A stretch of 64,000 bases of DNA from Pseudoroseicyclus aestuarii (lineage in GTDB: Bacteria; Pseudomonadota; Alphaproteobacteria; Rhodobacterales; Rhodobacteraceae). The DNA is taken from assembly GCF_003217255.1 (NCBI RefSeq), contig NZ_QJTE01000002.1, positions 186,001-250,000 of the forward strand. The letters are read 5' to 3'. The notes beneath the pieces were generated by a model. The model made no database searches. It had not been told where the DNA came from and saw only the letters and a program-made list of their open reading frames with translations. Shown here piece by piece: positions 37,937-47,406 of this stretch; position 1 is the stretch's first letter, and the number at the start of each line of letters is the position of its first letter. A program made the translations under genes and the position numbers.

Positions 37937-39436
37937 TCAGGCGAACCACCAACGCTCGCAGATGCGGTGACTGTCGAGGTCCCAGACAGAGCCGATGGCC
38001 TCTGGATGCGCCAGCGCGGTCGAGGCGGCATCGAGGAAATCGGCATGGACCGGCACCGCGACCGCACCCTCGCGGGCGATCTGGCCCTGCATCCGCCCGT
38101 AGATTGCGCGCCGCTCCTCGCTGTCCGGCGTGCTGCGCGCCTGCCGCATCAGGCCGGCGAGGCGGCCGTCGAACGGCAAGCCCCACTCGCTGCCCGGGGC
38201 CAGTGCTGCGGCGAACATCCAGTCCTCGGTCAGCCGCCCTGCCGAGGCGGTAAGGCGCAGCGGCGCCGCCTCGTCCTCGGACGCGATCCGAAGCCCCAGG
38301 CCAACCCGCTGCGCGCCCTCCTGCAGAAGGCGCGCCGCCTCGGCCGCGCCCGGATGGACATGCGGATCGGCCCGCACCGCAAGCTCCATCCCCTCGAGCC
38401 CCGCGACCTGCAGGATGTAGCGCGCCTGATCCGGGTCGCGATGCGGCGACAGGCCGTCGTCCCAGTAGGAATTGGCCGGCCCGAGGGGGTGGTCGCTGGC
38501 GACACGGCCATGCCCGGCCAGAACCTGGTCGAGCATGGCTGGCCGGTCGATCCCCGCCTTGAGCGCGAGGCTGATCATGGCGTTATGCAGTCGCGACAGT
38601 CCGGGCTGCATCGCAAAGCCGAGATGCGCGTTGCCGGTGGTGGCGATCACCTCGACCCCGCGCCGGGCGCGCAGGGCCGCGACCTGCTGCGGCGGCAGAC
38701 GGTCGATGGCATCGACGCGCCCGTCCTCCAGCGCCCGGATCCGGGCCGCGCCACCCGGAATGGCCAGCGCCTCCACCGCGTCGAACCAGCCGGCGCGACC
38801 GTCCTTGTAGTGCCCCTCGACGCGGGTCAGCAGCGCGCGATGGCCGGGTTCGAAGCGCTCGACCCGGTAGAGGCCGGTGCCGATGCCCTGCGCCATGGCC
38901 TGCCGGATCCGGTCCGCCGGGTAGATCAGCAAGTGATAGTCCGACAGCAGGAAGGGGAAATCGGCATTGCCCGAGGCCAGGATGAAGCGGAGCCGGTGAT
39001 CGCCCAGCGCCTCCATCCCCGTCACATCGGCCAGCAGCGGCGCGGCGGGCGACGGCCCGTCCATGTGCAGGCGGTAGGAGGCGATGACATCGCGCGCGGT
39101 GAAGGGGGTGCCATCGTGGAACCGCACGCCGCGGCGCAGGGTGAACTCCCATGTGGCGGCATCGGGGCTGGCTTCCCAGCCCTCGGCCAGCTCTCCGACC
39201 AGCTCGCCGGTAGCGGCGATCTCGGTCAGGCAGTCGAAGACCGCGCCATGCCCAAGGGTCGCCATGAAGCTGTCGTCGTGCCCGCGCGCATCCCAGCAAT
39301 CGGTCGCATGCGCCCCGGCAAGGCCCAGACGCAGCGTGCCGCCCCGGCTTTGCGCCCGAAGCGGCAGGCCGGTCACGGACAAAAGGCCCGCGGCGGCGCC
39401 GCTGGCGATCAATCCGCGTCTGCTGAGCCTTGGCAT
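37937..39436 (-). CDS. Periplasmic peptide-type substrate-binding protein (SBP family 5)
   Basis: Exported 499-aa binding protein. The N-terminus (SRRGLIASGAAAGLLSVTGLPLRA) looks like a Tat signal with RRGL. The SBP_bac_5 signature is clear: WEFTLRRGVRFHDGTPFTARDV (about 95-116), then LSDYHLLIYPADRI and YWDDGLSPHRDPDQARYIL. Such proteins deliver peptides, opines or sugars to ABC importers. No permease or ATPase gene is adjacent, so it is an orphan or uses a distant transporter. The ATG at 39436 follows GGAGAAGG. Confidence 0.9.
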   Translation of the reverse strand: MPRLSRRGLIASGAAAGLLSVTGLPLRAQSRGGTLRLGLAGAHATDCWDARGHDDSFMATLGHGAVFDCLTEIAATGELVGELAEGWEASPDAATWEFTLRRGVRFHDGTPFTARDVIASYRLHMDGPSPAAPLLADVTGMEALGDHRLRFILASGNADFPFLLSDYHLLIYPADRIRQAMAQGIGTGLYRVERFEPGHRALLTRVEGHYKDGRAGWFDAVEALAIPGGAARIRALEDGRVDAIDRLPPQQVAALRARRGVEVIATTGNAHLGFAMQPGLSRLHNAMISLALKAGIDRPAMLDQVLAGHGRVASDHPLGPANSYWDDGLSPHRDPDQARYILQVAGLEGMELAVRADPHVHPGAAEAARLLQEGAQRVGLGLRIASEDEAAPLRLTASAGRLTEDWMFAAALAPGSEWGLPFDGRLAGLMRQARSTPDSEERRAIYGRMQGQIAREGAVAVPVHADFLDAASTALAHPEAIGSVWDLDSHRICERWWFA

Positions 39437-39504
39437 GGGCCCTTCTCCGGTCCCGGTGGCAACGTCAGAAGCCTACACGCAAAGGTGCCGTGCGGGGACC
39501 CCCG

Positions 39505-40755
39505 TCAGGCGATCAGCCGCCCGTCCCGATCCGCCACGACGGTCACCTCTTCGATCACGCCCTCGCGGCGCGGGGCGGCAAGGTGCACCTCCGCGAATTG
39601 CTCCGTCCGGCCCATATGGGGGTTTTCCATCAAGATACGATGACAGCGCCCGACCTGCGCCGCGCGGTGCCGCGCCTCGGCCGCCTGCCCGGCGGCGCGC
39701 AGCCGGGCGGCCCGCTCCTTGATCGCGCCGCCCTGCACCTGCGGCATCTTCGCGGCGGGCGTGCCGGGCCGGGGCGAGTAGGGAAAGACGTGCAGCCAGG
39801 TCAGGTCGCAGGCCTCGACCATGCGCAGGGCGTTGTCGAACATCGCCTCCGTCTCGGTCGGGAAGCCGGCGATGATGTCGGCGCCGAAAGTCATCTCGGG
39901 GCGCAGACGCCGCGCCTCTTCGCAGAAGCGGATCGCATCACCGCTCAGGTGCCGCCGCTTCATCCGCTTGAGGATCATGTCGTCGCCGTGTTGCAGGCTC
40001 AGGTGCAGATGCGGCATCAGCCGCTCTTCCTCGGCGATGGCGCGCAGCAGCGCCTCGTCCACCTCGATCGAATCGATGGAGCTGATGCGCAGCCGCGGCA
40101 GATCCGGCACCAGCTTGAGGATGCGGCGCACCAGATCGCCCAGCCGCGGCTGGCCCGGCAGATCGGCGCCCCAGCTCGTCAGGTCCACGCCGGTCAGCAC
40201 GACCTCGTTGTAGCGGCGCTCCGACAGGCGGCGGATCTGGTCGACGACGACGCCTGCCGGAACGCTGCGAGAATTGCCGCGGCCATAGGGGATGATGCAG
40301 AAGGTGCAGCGGTGATCGCAGCCGTTCTGCACCTGCACATAGGCGCGGGAGCGTGTGCCGAAGCCGTCGATCAGGTGACCGGCGGTCTCCTTCACCGACA
40401 TGATGTCGTCGACCTGCACCGGCTCCGTCCCGCCGGCGGCGAGGCCGGCCCATGTGCCGAGCTGCATCTTCTCGGTATTGCCGACGACCATGTCGACCTC
40501 GTCCATCGCGGCAAAGCGCTCGGGCTCCACCTGCGCGGCGCAGCCGGTGACGATCATCTTCGCGTTCGGGTTCTCGCGGCGCAGGCGGCGAATCTCCTGC
40601 CGCGCCTTGCGCACCGCCTCGGCGGTGACGGCGCAGGTGTTCACGATCACCGCGTCCTCGAGGCCGGCGGCAGCGGCAAGCTCGGTCATCGCCTCGGTCT
40701 CGTAGGCGTTGAGCCGGCAGCCGAGGGTCGAGAATTTCGGGGCGACGCGATCCAT
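39505..40755 (-). CDS. mtaB: tRNA t6A37 methylthiotransferase MtaB
   Basis: Radical-SAM enzyme of 416 aa that thiomethylates t6A37 to ms2t6A37 in ANN-decoding tRNAs, including tRNA-Lys. The first iron-sulfur site uses Cys in STLGCRLNAYE, VNTCAVT and VTGCAAQ. The radical-SAM CxxxCxxC is in NGCDHRCTFCIIPYGRG (about 145). A degenerate TRAM-like tail ends the protein. The ATG at 40755 is chosen because it overlaps the dapF stop (TGATG) with GGAGG seven bases before; a second ATG at 40767 lies inside dapF. Confidence 0.92.
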   Translation of the reverse strand: MDRVAPKFSTLGCRLNAYETEAMTELAAAAGLEDAVIVNTCAVTAEAVRKARQEIRRLRRENPNAKMIVTGCAAQVEPERFAAMDEVDMVVGNTEKMQLGTWAGLAAGGTEPVQVDDIMSVKETAGHLIDGFGTRSRAYVQVQNGCDHRCTFCIIPYGRGNSRSVPAGVVVDQIRRLSERRYNEVVLTGVDLTSWGADLPGQPRLGDLVRRILKLVPDLPRLRISSIDSIEVDEALLRAIAEEERLMPHLHLSLQHGDDMILKRMKRRHLSGDAIRFCEEARRLRPEMTFGADIIAGFPTETEAMFDNALRMVEACDLTWLHVFPYSPRPGTPAAKMPQVQGGAIKERAARLRAAGQAAEARHRAAQVGRCHRILMENPHMGRTEQFAEVHLAAPRREGVIEEVTVVADRDGRLIA

Positions 40756-41579
40756 CACAGCCTCCATTCGCCGTCGAAGACATGGGCGGTGGGGCCGGTC
40801 ATCCAGACGCCGTCCTCGCGCCAGTCGATCACCAGCGTGCCGCCGTCCAGCACCACCTCTGCCCGGCGCCCGGTCAGCCCGCGCCGCGCCGCCGCCACCG
40901 CCACCGCGCAGGAGGAACTGCCGGAGGCCAGCGTGATGCCGGCCCCCCGTTCCCAGACCCGCATGCGCAGGCGGTCCGGCCCAAGGAGCGAGGCCCATTG
41001 CACGTTGGTCCGCTGAGGGAACAGCGGGTCATGCTCGGCCTCGGGACCGAAGGCGGCCAGATCTACCGCCTCGGCGTCCTCGACGAAGAAGGTGCAATGC
41101 GGGTTTCCCATGCCGGTCGCCGTGGGGGCGCCGGGGATCGGCAGCGAGAGTGTGTCCATGGCGCGCACCAGCGGAATCTCCGCCCAGTCCAGCAGCGGCT
41201 GGCCCATGTTCACAGAGGTCAGCCCATCGCCCGCATCCACCGCCTCGAGCACGCCGCGCTCGGTCCGCAGGCGCAAACCGCCCTGCCCCAGCCGCGCCAT
41301 CTCCCAGGCCGCGATGCAGCGCGTGGCATTGCCGCAGGTCGCCGAGGGCGAGCCATCGGCATTAAGGAACCGCAGCGCCAGATCGGCCCCCGCCGCATCC
41401 TCGATCACCGCAAGCTGGTCGTAGCCCACGCCGCGCTGCCGGTCGGCCATGGCGGGCGCCGCCGCTTCGGCAAGCGCGGCAAGCCCGCCCGCATCCCCGC
41501 GCGCGTCGACGACGACGAAATCGTTGCCCAGCCCGTGCATCTTCATGAAGGGCAAAATGGTGCGAGGGTCCTGTTGCAT
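40755..41579 (-). CDS. dapF: Diaminopimelate epimerase DapF with a Cys-to-Ser substitution
   Basis: Lysine and peptidoglycan-precursor enzyme of 274 aa that interconverts LL- and meso-diaminopimelate using two cysteines. The first is present: [13 protein letters not shown], Cys82. At the second, E. coli has QACGSGACA; this protein reads [13 protein letters not shown], so Ser219 (codon TCC at 40923-40925) stands where the catalytic Cys is expected. The overall fold signatures ([29 protein letters not shown]) are intact. The start at 41579 is probable; ATG at 41546 (MKMHG) is an alternative. It lies upstream of mtaB with overlapping stop/start. Confidence 0.85.
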   Translation of the reverse strand: MQQDPRTILPFMKMHGLGNDFVVVDARGDAGGLAALAEAAAPAMADRQRGVGYDQLAVIEDAAGADLALRFLNADGSPSATCGNATRCIAAWEMARLGQGGLRLRTERGVLEAVDAGDGLTSVNMGQPLLDWAEIPLVRAMDTLSLPIPGAPTATGMGNPHCTFFVEDAEAVDLAAFGPEAEHDPLFPQRTNVQWASLLGPDRLRMRVWERGAGITLASGSSSCAVAVAAARRGLTGRRAEVVLDGGTLVIDWREDGVWMTGPTAHVFDGEWRL

Positions 41580-41675
41580 GAGGCGCGCCTATAACGAACC
41601 GCGCGTCACCATGAAAGAGGACACGCGAAAACCTGCTTGACCCCCGGCCGCACCCCTTCTAGGTAGCCCGCCTGT

Positions 41676-41751
41676 GAGCCGGTAGCTCAGTTGGTAGAGC
41701 AACTGACTTTTAATCAGTAGGTCCAGGGTTCGAACCCCTGCCGGCTCACCA
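41676..41751 (+). tRNA. tRNA-Lys (anticodon TTT)
   Basis: 76 bases including an encoded CCA. The acceptor stem GAGCCGG pairs with CCGGCTC, the D-arm contains AGCTCAGTTGGTAGAGC, the anticodon stem ACTGA/TCAGT holds the loop CTTTTAA (anticodon TTT at 41709-41711), and the T-arm has GGTTCGAACC with stem CAGGG/CCCTG. Probably the only tRNA in the window. MtaB, which modifies this class of tRNA, is encoded 921 bases away. Confidence 0.97.
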
Positions 41752-41960
41752 CTTCCTTCATCGAACAGCACTGCTGGGTCCCGCCCGCTGCTGCACGGGT
41801 ACGGCACCCGACGCGCAGGCCGGTCGCACACGTCGCATCGCAGGCCATCCCGACGGAAGGTCACTGGACCTTGGTATGTATACCTCTGGGTTGAGCATCG
41901 CCTGCGAAACAGGTCGGACGGACCGTGATGCAGGTGTTCTGGATGACCGTCGAAACCCTT

Positions 41961-42614
41961 CTAACTGCCAACCTCGTCGATACAGCTTTGCGATATGTCT
42001 TCTAGCAAAGCCACAAATTCGGCCGAGTCAGAAGGATCCATGTAGAAAGAAAACCTATAACTACTTAGGGGGCTTCTGATCTGAACGCCGGAGCAGTACC
42101 GTGTGACTTCAAACGACTGAGAGAAGGAATCAGGATCGATTTCCTCGTTGTATCGTCTACTCAGGACCCTGAGTCTGGAATCGACGTCCGTCGGGAAATT
42201 CTGATATTCCTCGTCCCTGATCTGAGAGCTCTGTTCGTTGGCAAAGCGCAATACCCGATTGTACCACGACCGGTACGGGTAGGTGACGCTGCCCCTTAAA
42301 ATTTCATGCGGGGTGCCGGAAAGGTCTCTTATTTCAGCGGCTTCCCGGACCGCATCGAGAACACGAACGTCGATGTATTTCGTTGTGGATGAATAGCTGT
42401 CTCCTGCCTCACAAGCCCTCGGCCGCTCCAGGTCAAGGCGAATCTTGCATCCCTCGACGCTTCCATTCACTTCGGAAACCAACGACTGACCATCAAAGTC
42501 GAAGACCTGCCGATGTAGTATCTCCGCGATGCGATCGGTTTCATCGGCATATGCAACAAGCGGTGACAAGCCCATGAACTGGGCAAGCAGAAAAACCCGA
42601 AACACTGCCTTCAT
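41961..42614 (-). CDS. Secreted protein of unknown function in an AT-rich stretch
   Basis: Protein of 217 aa, not recognised. A signal peptide (KAVFRVFLLAQFMGLSPLVAYA, about residues 1-23) suggests export. The mature part is acidic and polar with three cysteines (in VEGCKIRL, PRACEAG and TRYCSGVQ) plus one near the C-terminus (QSCIDEVG), enough for two disulfides. The ATG at 42614 is chosen for the signal peptide; the frame stays open to 42818. Its base composition is unlike the neighbours: two sampled 60-base lines (42001 and 42181) are 42% and 52% G+C. It sits beside tRNA-Lys, which suggests an acquired gene. Confidence 0.6.
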   Translation of the reverse strand: MKAVFRVFLLAQFMGLSPLVAYADETDRIAEILHRQVFDFDGQSLVSEVNGSVEGCKIRLDLERPRACEAGDSYSSTTKYIDVRVLDAVREAAEIRDLSGTPHEILRGSVTYPYRSWYNRVLRFANEQSSQIRDEEYQNFPTDVDSRLRVLSRRYNEEIDPDSFSQSFEVTRYCSGVQIRSPLSSYRFSFYMDPSDSAEFVALLEDISQSCIDEVGS

Positions 42615-42909
42615 GCCTTTGACTTTCTCGGGCTGGGACTGACGGTCGAATCGGGCACGCCGTCCGCCCGCTTGAATACTTGGTTGTTTATAGCGCGAAC
42701 TCTTGCAAGCGCCGCTGCTCGTGTATCGCATCCATATAAACACGGGCCGGCTCGAAAGAGGCGAACCTGTCTGCTCAAAGGCGGAAATCTCGGCGCGGAA
42801 ACACAATATCCCCGACAAGGACAGATGTTATTCCGCCGCCCAAGGGGCAGGCCATTCGATCTACGTGATCTATCTTATCGGGCGCCACATACGCCCGTAC
42901 CGCAGGGCC
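42615..42909. other. Intergenic region, 295 bases, AT-richer than average
   Basis: Lies between the start of the secreted orphan and the stop of folA. It contains ORFs without ribosome sites or recognisable products on either strand, and short AT-rich patches (for example near 42680-42700) that may hold the orphan's promoter. No hairpin terminator or repeat was identified. Confidence 0.6.
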
Positions 42910-43386
42910 TCAGCGCCGCAGAAGCTCTCGCGCCATGCAATCCGGCCCCTCGCCGCCCAGCGGCTGCCGGTGAAGCTCGCGCCAGGCGGCCTCGTCGAAA
43001 TCGGGGAAGAAGGCATCGGCCCCCTCGACGTCCCGGTCGACCTCGGTGATCAGCAGCCGGTCGGCCAGCGGCAACAGACCCTCGTAGATCGCGCTGCCGC
43101 CGATGCCGTGGATGCGGAACCGGCCCTCGGACCGCGCCAGCTCCAGCGCGGCCTCGGGCGAGGGGCAGACATGCTCGGCCAGCCCGGCATCGCGCGAGAC
43201 GACGATGTTGAGGCGGTTCTTCAGCGGCGCCGAGGGCAGGCTTTCCCATGTGCGGCGACCCATGATGACCGCGCCGCCCAGAGTCTCGCGCTGGAACAGG
43301 CGCAGATCCTCGGGCTTGGTCCAGGGAATCGTGCCGTCCCGGCCGATGGCACCATTCCGGGCGCGGGCGACGATCAGGGTCAGCAT
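42910..43386 (-). CDS. folA: Dihydrofolate reductase
   Basis: Enzyme of 158 aa that reduces dihydrofolate to tetrahydrofolate with NADPH. Landmarks are LIVARARNGAIGRDGTIPW (1-22), PEDLRLFQRET with the active-site Asp, IMGRRTWESLP, and GGSAIYEGLLPLADRLLITEVD. Normal chromosomal type. The ATG at 43386 lies 9 bases after the thyA stop, so the pair forms a thymidylate-synthesis operon in which FolA regenerates the folate used by ThyA. Confidence 0.95.
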   Translation of the reverse strand: MLTLIVARARNGAIGRDGTIPWTKPEDLRLFQRETLGGAVIMGRRTWESLPSAPLKNRLNIVVSRDAGLAEHVCPSPEAALELARSEGRFRIHGIGGSAIYEGLLPLADRLLITEVDRDVEGADAFFPDFDEAAWRELHRQPLGGEGPDCMARELLRR

Positions 43387-43395
43387 GGCGGCACC

Positions 43396-44226
43396 TCAGA
43401 CAGCGACCGGGGCCTTGATCCCCGGCGCGGGGTCGTACCCTTCGATGATGAAATCGTCATAGCGGAAATCGAAGAGCGAGGGCACCTCCCGCGCCAGCCG
43501 CAGGCTGGGCAGCGGGCGCGGATCACGGGCGAGCTGCGTCTCCACCTGCTCCAGGTGGTTGAGGTAGATATGCGCATCGCCGATGGAATGGACGAAATCG
43601 CCGGGCTCGTAGCCGGTGACATGCGCCAGCATCACCGCCAGCATCGCGTAGGAGGCGATGTTGAAGGGCACGCCGAGGAACATGTCGGCCGAGCGCTGGT
43701 ACAGCTGCAGGTGCAGCTTGCCGCCCAGGATGCGCACCTGCCACAGCGTATGGCAGGGCGGCAGCGCCATCTGCCAGATCTCGCCGGGGTTCCAGGCCGT
43801 CACGATCAGCCGGCGGCTGTCGGGTGTGCTGCGGATCGCCTCGACCAGCTGCGCGATCTGGTCGACCTCGCCCAGCAGGACGCGGGCGGCGCCATCGTCG
43901 CCGACCGCCTCGCGCTGGGTGGGGAAATGCCGCCACTGGTGGCCGTAGATCGGCCCGAGATCGCCATTCTCATCCGCCCAGGCGTCCCAGATCGAGACGC
44001 CGTTCTCCTTGAGATAGGCGATGTTCGTGTCACCGGCGAGGAACCATAAAAGCTCGTGGATGATCGAGCGCAGGTGCAGCTTCTTGGTCGTGACCAGAGG
44101 GAACCCATCGGCCAGCGGATAGCGGCACTGCATCCCGAAGTACGAGATCGTGCCCGTTCCGGTCCGGTCGGTCGAGCGGATGCCTTGGTCGCGCACGCAG
44201 CGCAGGGCGTCGAGATATTGGTGCAC
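43396..44226 (-). CDS. thyA: Thymidylate synthase ThyA
   Basis: Enzyme of 276 aa that methylates dUMP to dTMP. Catalytic Cys is in LPPCHTLWQ (about residue 161). Other landmarks are [46 protein letters not shown], and the C-terminal [15 protein letters not shown]. The GTG start at 44226 (VHQYLDAL) has a GGAGG site just before it; the open frame continues upstream without similarity. Typical length is 264 aa for E. coli; a small insert around [18 protein letters not shown] accounts for the excess. Confidence 0.95.
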   Translation of the reverse strand: MHQYLDALRCVRDQGIRSTDRTGTGTISYFGMQCRYPLADGFPLVTTKKLHLRSIIHELLWFLAGDTNIAYLKENGVSIWDAWADENGDLGPIYGHQWRHFPTQREAVGDDGAARVLLGEVDQIAQLVEAIRSTPDSRRLIVTAWNPGEIWQMALPPCHTLWQVRILGGKLHLQLYQRSADMFLGVPFNIASYAMLAVMLAHVTGYEPGDFVHSIGDAHIYLNHLEQVETQLARDPRPLPSLRLAREVPSLFDFRYDDFIIEGYDPAPGIKAPVAV

Positions 44227-44380
44227 GCGGCCTCCGGTCCTGTCTTGTGGTCTCAGACTAGCGGATCCCGGCGCGAAGAGGAATCCACGACGCGGCGCGA
44301 TGCCGCCCCCGCACAGCCCCGTCCCTTGACTGCCGCGCCGCAATGCGCAGCTAAGGGGGACGGTTCGACCAAGGAGACCC

Positions 44381-44947
44381 ATGATGTCCGAAGACTTTCC
44401 CGGCTGGCACGGCACCACGATTATCGGCGTGCGCAAGGGCGGGCGCGTGGTGATCGCGGGCGACGGGCAGGTCACGCTGGGCCAGACCGTCATCAAGGGC
44501 ACCGCCCGCAAGGTGCGCCGCCTCTCCCCCGGCGGGCACGAGGTCGTCGCGGGCTTCGCCGGCTCGACCGCCGATGCCTTCACCCTGCTCGAACGGCTGG
44601 AGAAGAAGCTCGAGGCGACGCCCGGCCAGCTTCAGCGCGCCAGCGTGGAACTGGCCAAGGACTGGCGCACCGACAAGTACCTGCAAAAGCTCGAGGCGAT
44701 GCTGATCGTCACCGACGGCGACCAGCTTTTCGTGATCACCGGCGCCGGTGACGTGCTGGAACCCGAGTTCGACGTTGCCGCCATCGGATCAGGCGGGAAC
44801 TACGCCCTCGCCGCCGCGCGGGGCATGATGGACACCGACAAGGACGCCGAGCAGGTGGCCCGCGATGCCATGCAGATCGCCGCCGACATCTGCGTCTACA
44901 CCAACGGCAACCTGACGGTGGAAACGCTCGAAGGGCGCGCCGGATGA
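44381..44947 (+). CDS. hslV: ATP-dependent protease HslVU, peptidase subunit HslV
   Basis: Threonine peptidase of 188 aa that forms the HslV core. [13 protein letters not shown] contains the Thr that becomes the catalytic N-terminus after removal of a short propeptide. GDGQVTLGQ and [10 protein letters not shown] are family signatures, and the gene ends with [10 protein letters not shown]. Two ATGs are possible, at 44381 and 44384; the AAGGAG site favours the second by spacing. It overlaps the following membrane-protein gene by 4 bases (ATGA), with hslU beyond. Confidence 0.95.
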   Translation: MMSEDFPGWHGTTIIGVRKGGRVVIAGDGQVTLGQTVIKGTARKVRRLSPGGHEVVAGFAGSTADAFTLLERLEKKLEATPGQLQRASVELAKDWRTDKYLQKLEAMLIVTDGDQLFVITGAGDVLEPEFDVAAIGSGGNYALAAARGMMDTDKDAEQVARDAMQIAADICVYTNGNLTVETLEGRAG

Positions 44948-46008
44948 TCGAAGGGGCCGATCTGCGGGCGGCGGTCGGCGCCGGCCTCATCTCGGAAAAG
45001 CAGGCCGCCGACCTGACGGCCCTCGCGCAGTCGCGCAGCGGCGCGCGCGAGGCGCTGCGCCCGGGCGACGAACCGTTCGAGCTGTTCCGCGGCTTCAACG
45101 AGATCTTCATCCTCGTCGGCCTCGCCATCGTCACCTTCAGCGGCTTCGGCGTGGCCGGTGTGCTGCTGCTGCAGTGGCCGATGCATGCGCAGGAGGTGGC
45201 GGGCATCGCGACGGCCCTTGGCCTGCTGCTTCTGTGGCTGCTGGCCGAGTATTTCGTCCGCCGCCGCCGCATGGTGGCCCCGGCCATCGCGCTGTCGGTG
45301 ATCACGGCCATCGTGCTGGTCCTCGGGCTGGTCCAGCTTTTCGCGCAGCCCTTCATGGTGGCGCAGGCCGACTACAGCAGCCTGATCCTGCCGGTGGTGC
45401 TGGGCACGCTGGCGATGGCGGTCTTCTGGTGGCGCTTTCGCGTGCCCTTCGCCATGGCGGTGATCGCGCTGGGGCTCTTCGCCGCCGCGCTGCTGACCGC
45501 CGCCACCCGCGCCGGCAGCCCCGAGACGCCGACCGAGCTGTTCCTGCTCTCGGCGAACGGCATCTTCGCCTGGGTGACCCTGGCGGTGGGGCTGCTGGTC
45601 TTCGCCGCCGCCATGGCCTTCGACACCTCGGACCCGCACCGGGTCACGCGCCGCGCCTCATCCGGGTTCTGGCTGCATGTCGTCGCCGCCCCGGCGATCG
45701 TGAACACCGTCGCCCTCTCGCTCCTGCAGATGGAGGGGGCGGGCCCGCGCGTCACCCTTTTCGCCTTTCTCGCACTGATCGCGCTCGTCGCCATCGTCAT
45801 CGACCGCCGCTCCTTCCTGATGGCGGCGATCGGCTACGTGGTGGCTGTGACGACCCGCGCCATCGACCAGGCCGGCGTGGCCTTCCTGATCCTCGGGCTG
45901 GGCGTGGCGATGCTGCTGCTCGGCGCCTTCTGGGAACGCTTCCGCGCCCTCATCCTGCGTGCGCTGCCCATGGCGGGCCTGCGCCGCTACCTTCCCCCTT
46001 CCGTGTAA
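44944..46008 (+). CDS. Multi-pass membrane protein of unknown function inside hslVU
   Basis: Protein of 354 aa. A short N-terminal cytoplasmic region (about 1-50, [14 protein letters not shown]) precedes about ten hydrophobic segments. The N-terminal pattern resembles the DUF2157-type short domain, but I do not assign a family. It starts within the hslV stop (ATGA), and hslU begins 10 bases after it, so it is embedded in the protease operon. It could be a passenger gene of a heat-shock operon or a membrane partner of the protease; sequence does not decide. Confidence 0.75.
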   Translation: MIEGADLRAAVGAGLISEKQAADLTALAQSRSGAREALRPGDEPFELFRGFNEIFILVGLAIVTFSGFGVAGVLLLQWPMHAQEVAGIATALGLLLLWLLAEYFVRRRRMVAPAIALSVITAIVLVLGLVQLFAQPFMVAQADYSSLILPVVLGTLAMAVFWWRFRVPFAMAVIALGLFAAALLTAATRAGSPETPTELFLLSANGIFAWVTLAVGLLVFAAAMAFDTSDPHRVTRRASSGFWLHVVAAPAIVNTVALSLLQMEGAGPRVTLFAFLALIALVAIVIDRRSFLMAAIGYVVAVTTRAIDQAGVAFLILGLGVAMLLLGAFWERFRALILRALPMAGLRRYLPPSV

Positions 46009-46018
46009 AGAGGCTCCC

Positions 46019-47320
46019 ATGACCGACCTCACCCCCCGCGACATCGTCGCGGAACTCGACCGTTTCATCATCGGCCAGGCCGAGGCCAAGCGCGCCACCG
46101 CCGTCGCCCTGCGCGGGCGCTGGCGCCGCAAGCAGCTGCCGCCCGAGCTTCAGGACGAGGTCTACCCGAAGAACATCCTGATGATCGGCCCCACCGGCGT
46201 CGGCAAGACCGAGATCAGCCGCCGCCTCGCCAAGCTGGCGCGCGCTCCCTTCCTCAAGGTCGAGGCGACGAAGTTCACCGAGGTCGGCTACGTCGGCCGC
46301 GACGTGGAGCAGATCATCCGCGACCTGCTGGACAACGCCATCATCCAGACGCGCGAGCAGATGCGCGAGGACGTCAAGGCCTCGGCCCATCAGGCCGCCG
46401 AGGACCGGGTGATCGCCGCCGTCGCCGGCGAGGGCGCACGCGAGCAGACGCGCGAGATGTTCCGCCGCAAGCTCAAGGCCGGGGAGCTGGACGACACGGT
46501 GATCGAGCTGGAGATCGCCGATACCACCAACCCCTTCCAGTCGATGGACATCCCCGGCCAGCCCGGCGCCGGCATGGCCAACCTCGGCGATATCTTCGGC
46601 AAAATGACCGGCGGCCGCCGCGTGAAGAAGAAGATGCGCGTCGCCGACAGCTACGACGTGCTGATCGCCGACGAGGCCGACAAGCTGCTCGACGACGAGA
46701 AGGTCACCCGCGCCGCCGTCGAATCGGTCGAGCAGAATGGCATCGTCTTCCTCGACGAGATCGACAAGGTCTGCGCCAAGTCCGACGCCCGCGGCGGCGA
46801 CGTCTCCCGCGAGGGTGTGCAGCGCGACCTGCTGCCGCTGATCGAGGGGACGACCGTCAGCACCAAGCACGGGCCGGTGCGCACCGACCACATCCTCTTC
46901 ATCGCCTCCGGCGCCTTCCACGTCGCCAAACCCTCGGACCTGCTGCCCGAGCTTCAGGGCCGCCTGCCGATCCGGGTGGAACTGCGCGCCTTGACCGAAG
47001 AGGATTTCGTCCGCATCCTGACCGAGACCGACAACGCCCTGACCCGCCAGTACACCGCGCTGATGGGGACCGAGGGCGTCACGGTCGAATTCACCACCCC
47101 CGGCATCCACGCCCTCGCGCGCATCGCCGCCGAGGTGAACACCGCGGTCGAGAACATCGGCGCCCGCCGTCTCTACACGGTGATGGAGCGGGTCTTCGAA
47201 GAGCTCAGCTTCGAGGCGCCCGATCAAGGCGGCACGACGGTGACGGTCGACGAGGCCTTCGTCGAAAAGCACCTGGGCGAGCTCTCGCGCTCGACCGACC
47301 TCTCGCGCTACGTGCTCTAG
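46019..47320 (+). CDS. hslU: ATP-dependent protease HslVU, ATPase subunit HslU
   Basis: AAA+ unfoldase of 433 aa that feeds substrates to HslV. Walker [15 protein letters not shown] (about 58-71), the GYVGRDVEQ pore motif (about 90-98), the intermediate I-domain (about 105-240), Walker [12 protein letters not shown], sensor 1 FIASGAFH, and the C-terminal LSRYVL that docks in HslV are all present. The ATG at 46019 is the family start ([13 protein letters not shown]). Followed by a GC-rich palindromic region. Confidence 0.96.
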   Translation: MTDLTPRDIVAELDRFIIGQAEAKRATAVALRGRWRRKQLPPELQDEVYPKNILMIGPTGVGKTEISRRLAKLARAPFLKVEATKFTEVGYVGRDVEQIIRDLLDNAIIQTREQMREDVKASAHQAAEDRVIAAVAGEGAREQTREMFRRKLKAGELDDTVIELEIADTTNPFQSMDIPGQPGAGMANLGDIFGKMTGGRRVKKKMRVADSYDVLIADEADKLLDDEKVTRAAVESVEQNGIVFLDEIDKVCAKSDARGGDVSREGVQRDLLPLIEGTTVSTKHGPVRTDHILFIASGAFHVAKPSDLLPELQGRLPIRVELRALTEEDFVRILTETDNALTRQYTALMGTEGVTVEFTTPGIHALARIAAEVNTAVENIGARRLYTVMERVFEELSFEAPDQGGTTVTVDEAFVEKHLGELSRSTDLSRYVL

Positions 47321-47329
47321 GCCCATCTT

Positions 47330-47386
47330 CTCTTTGCAAATATCCCGGGGGGCGCGAGCCGCAGGCGAGCGGGGGCTGGCCCCCCG
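47330..47386. repeat. GC-rich palindromic intergenic element, possible dispersed repeat
   Basis: After hslU, TTTGCAAATATCCCGGGG is followed by a GC-rich inverted repeat (GGGGGC-TG-GCCCCC at 47371-47384). I recall similar TTTGCAAATA(T/C)C-type intergenic elements in Rhodobacteraceae genomes. It may be a dispersed palindrome or a shared terminator for hslU and the convergent metallophosphoesterase gene. A partly similar GATATTTCCCGG stretch occurs at 33933-33944. Confidence 0.4.
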
Positions 47387-47406
47387 CCGACGCCAACACA
47401 GGCGGA

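Noticed and set aside
41676-41960. Possible integration site at the tRNA-Lys 3' end
   Set aside because: No second copy of the tRNA end and no integrase gene were seen in the window, so an attachment site cannot be supported.
41876-42079. A 67-codon ORF overlapping the end of the secreted orphan
   Set aside because: No ribosome site or recognisable product, and it overlaps the better-supported gene on the other strand.
44325-44353. CTTGAC upstream of hslV as a heat-shock promoter
   Set aside because: Heat-shock control of hslVU is expected, but the -10 region (CAGCTA) does not match the CCTATAT pattern seen before dnaK.
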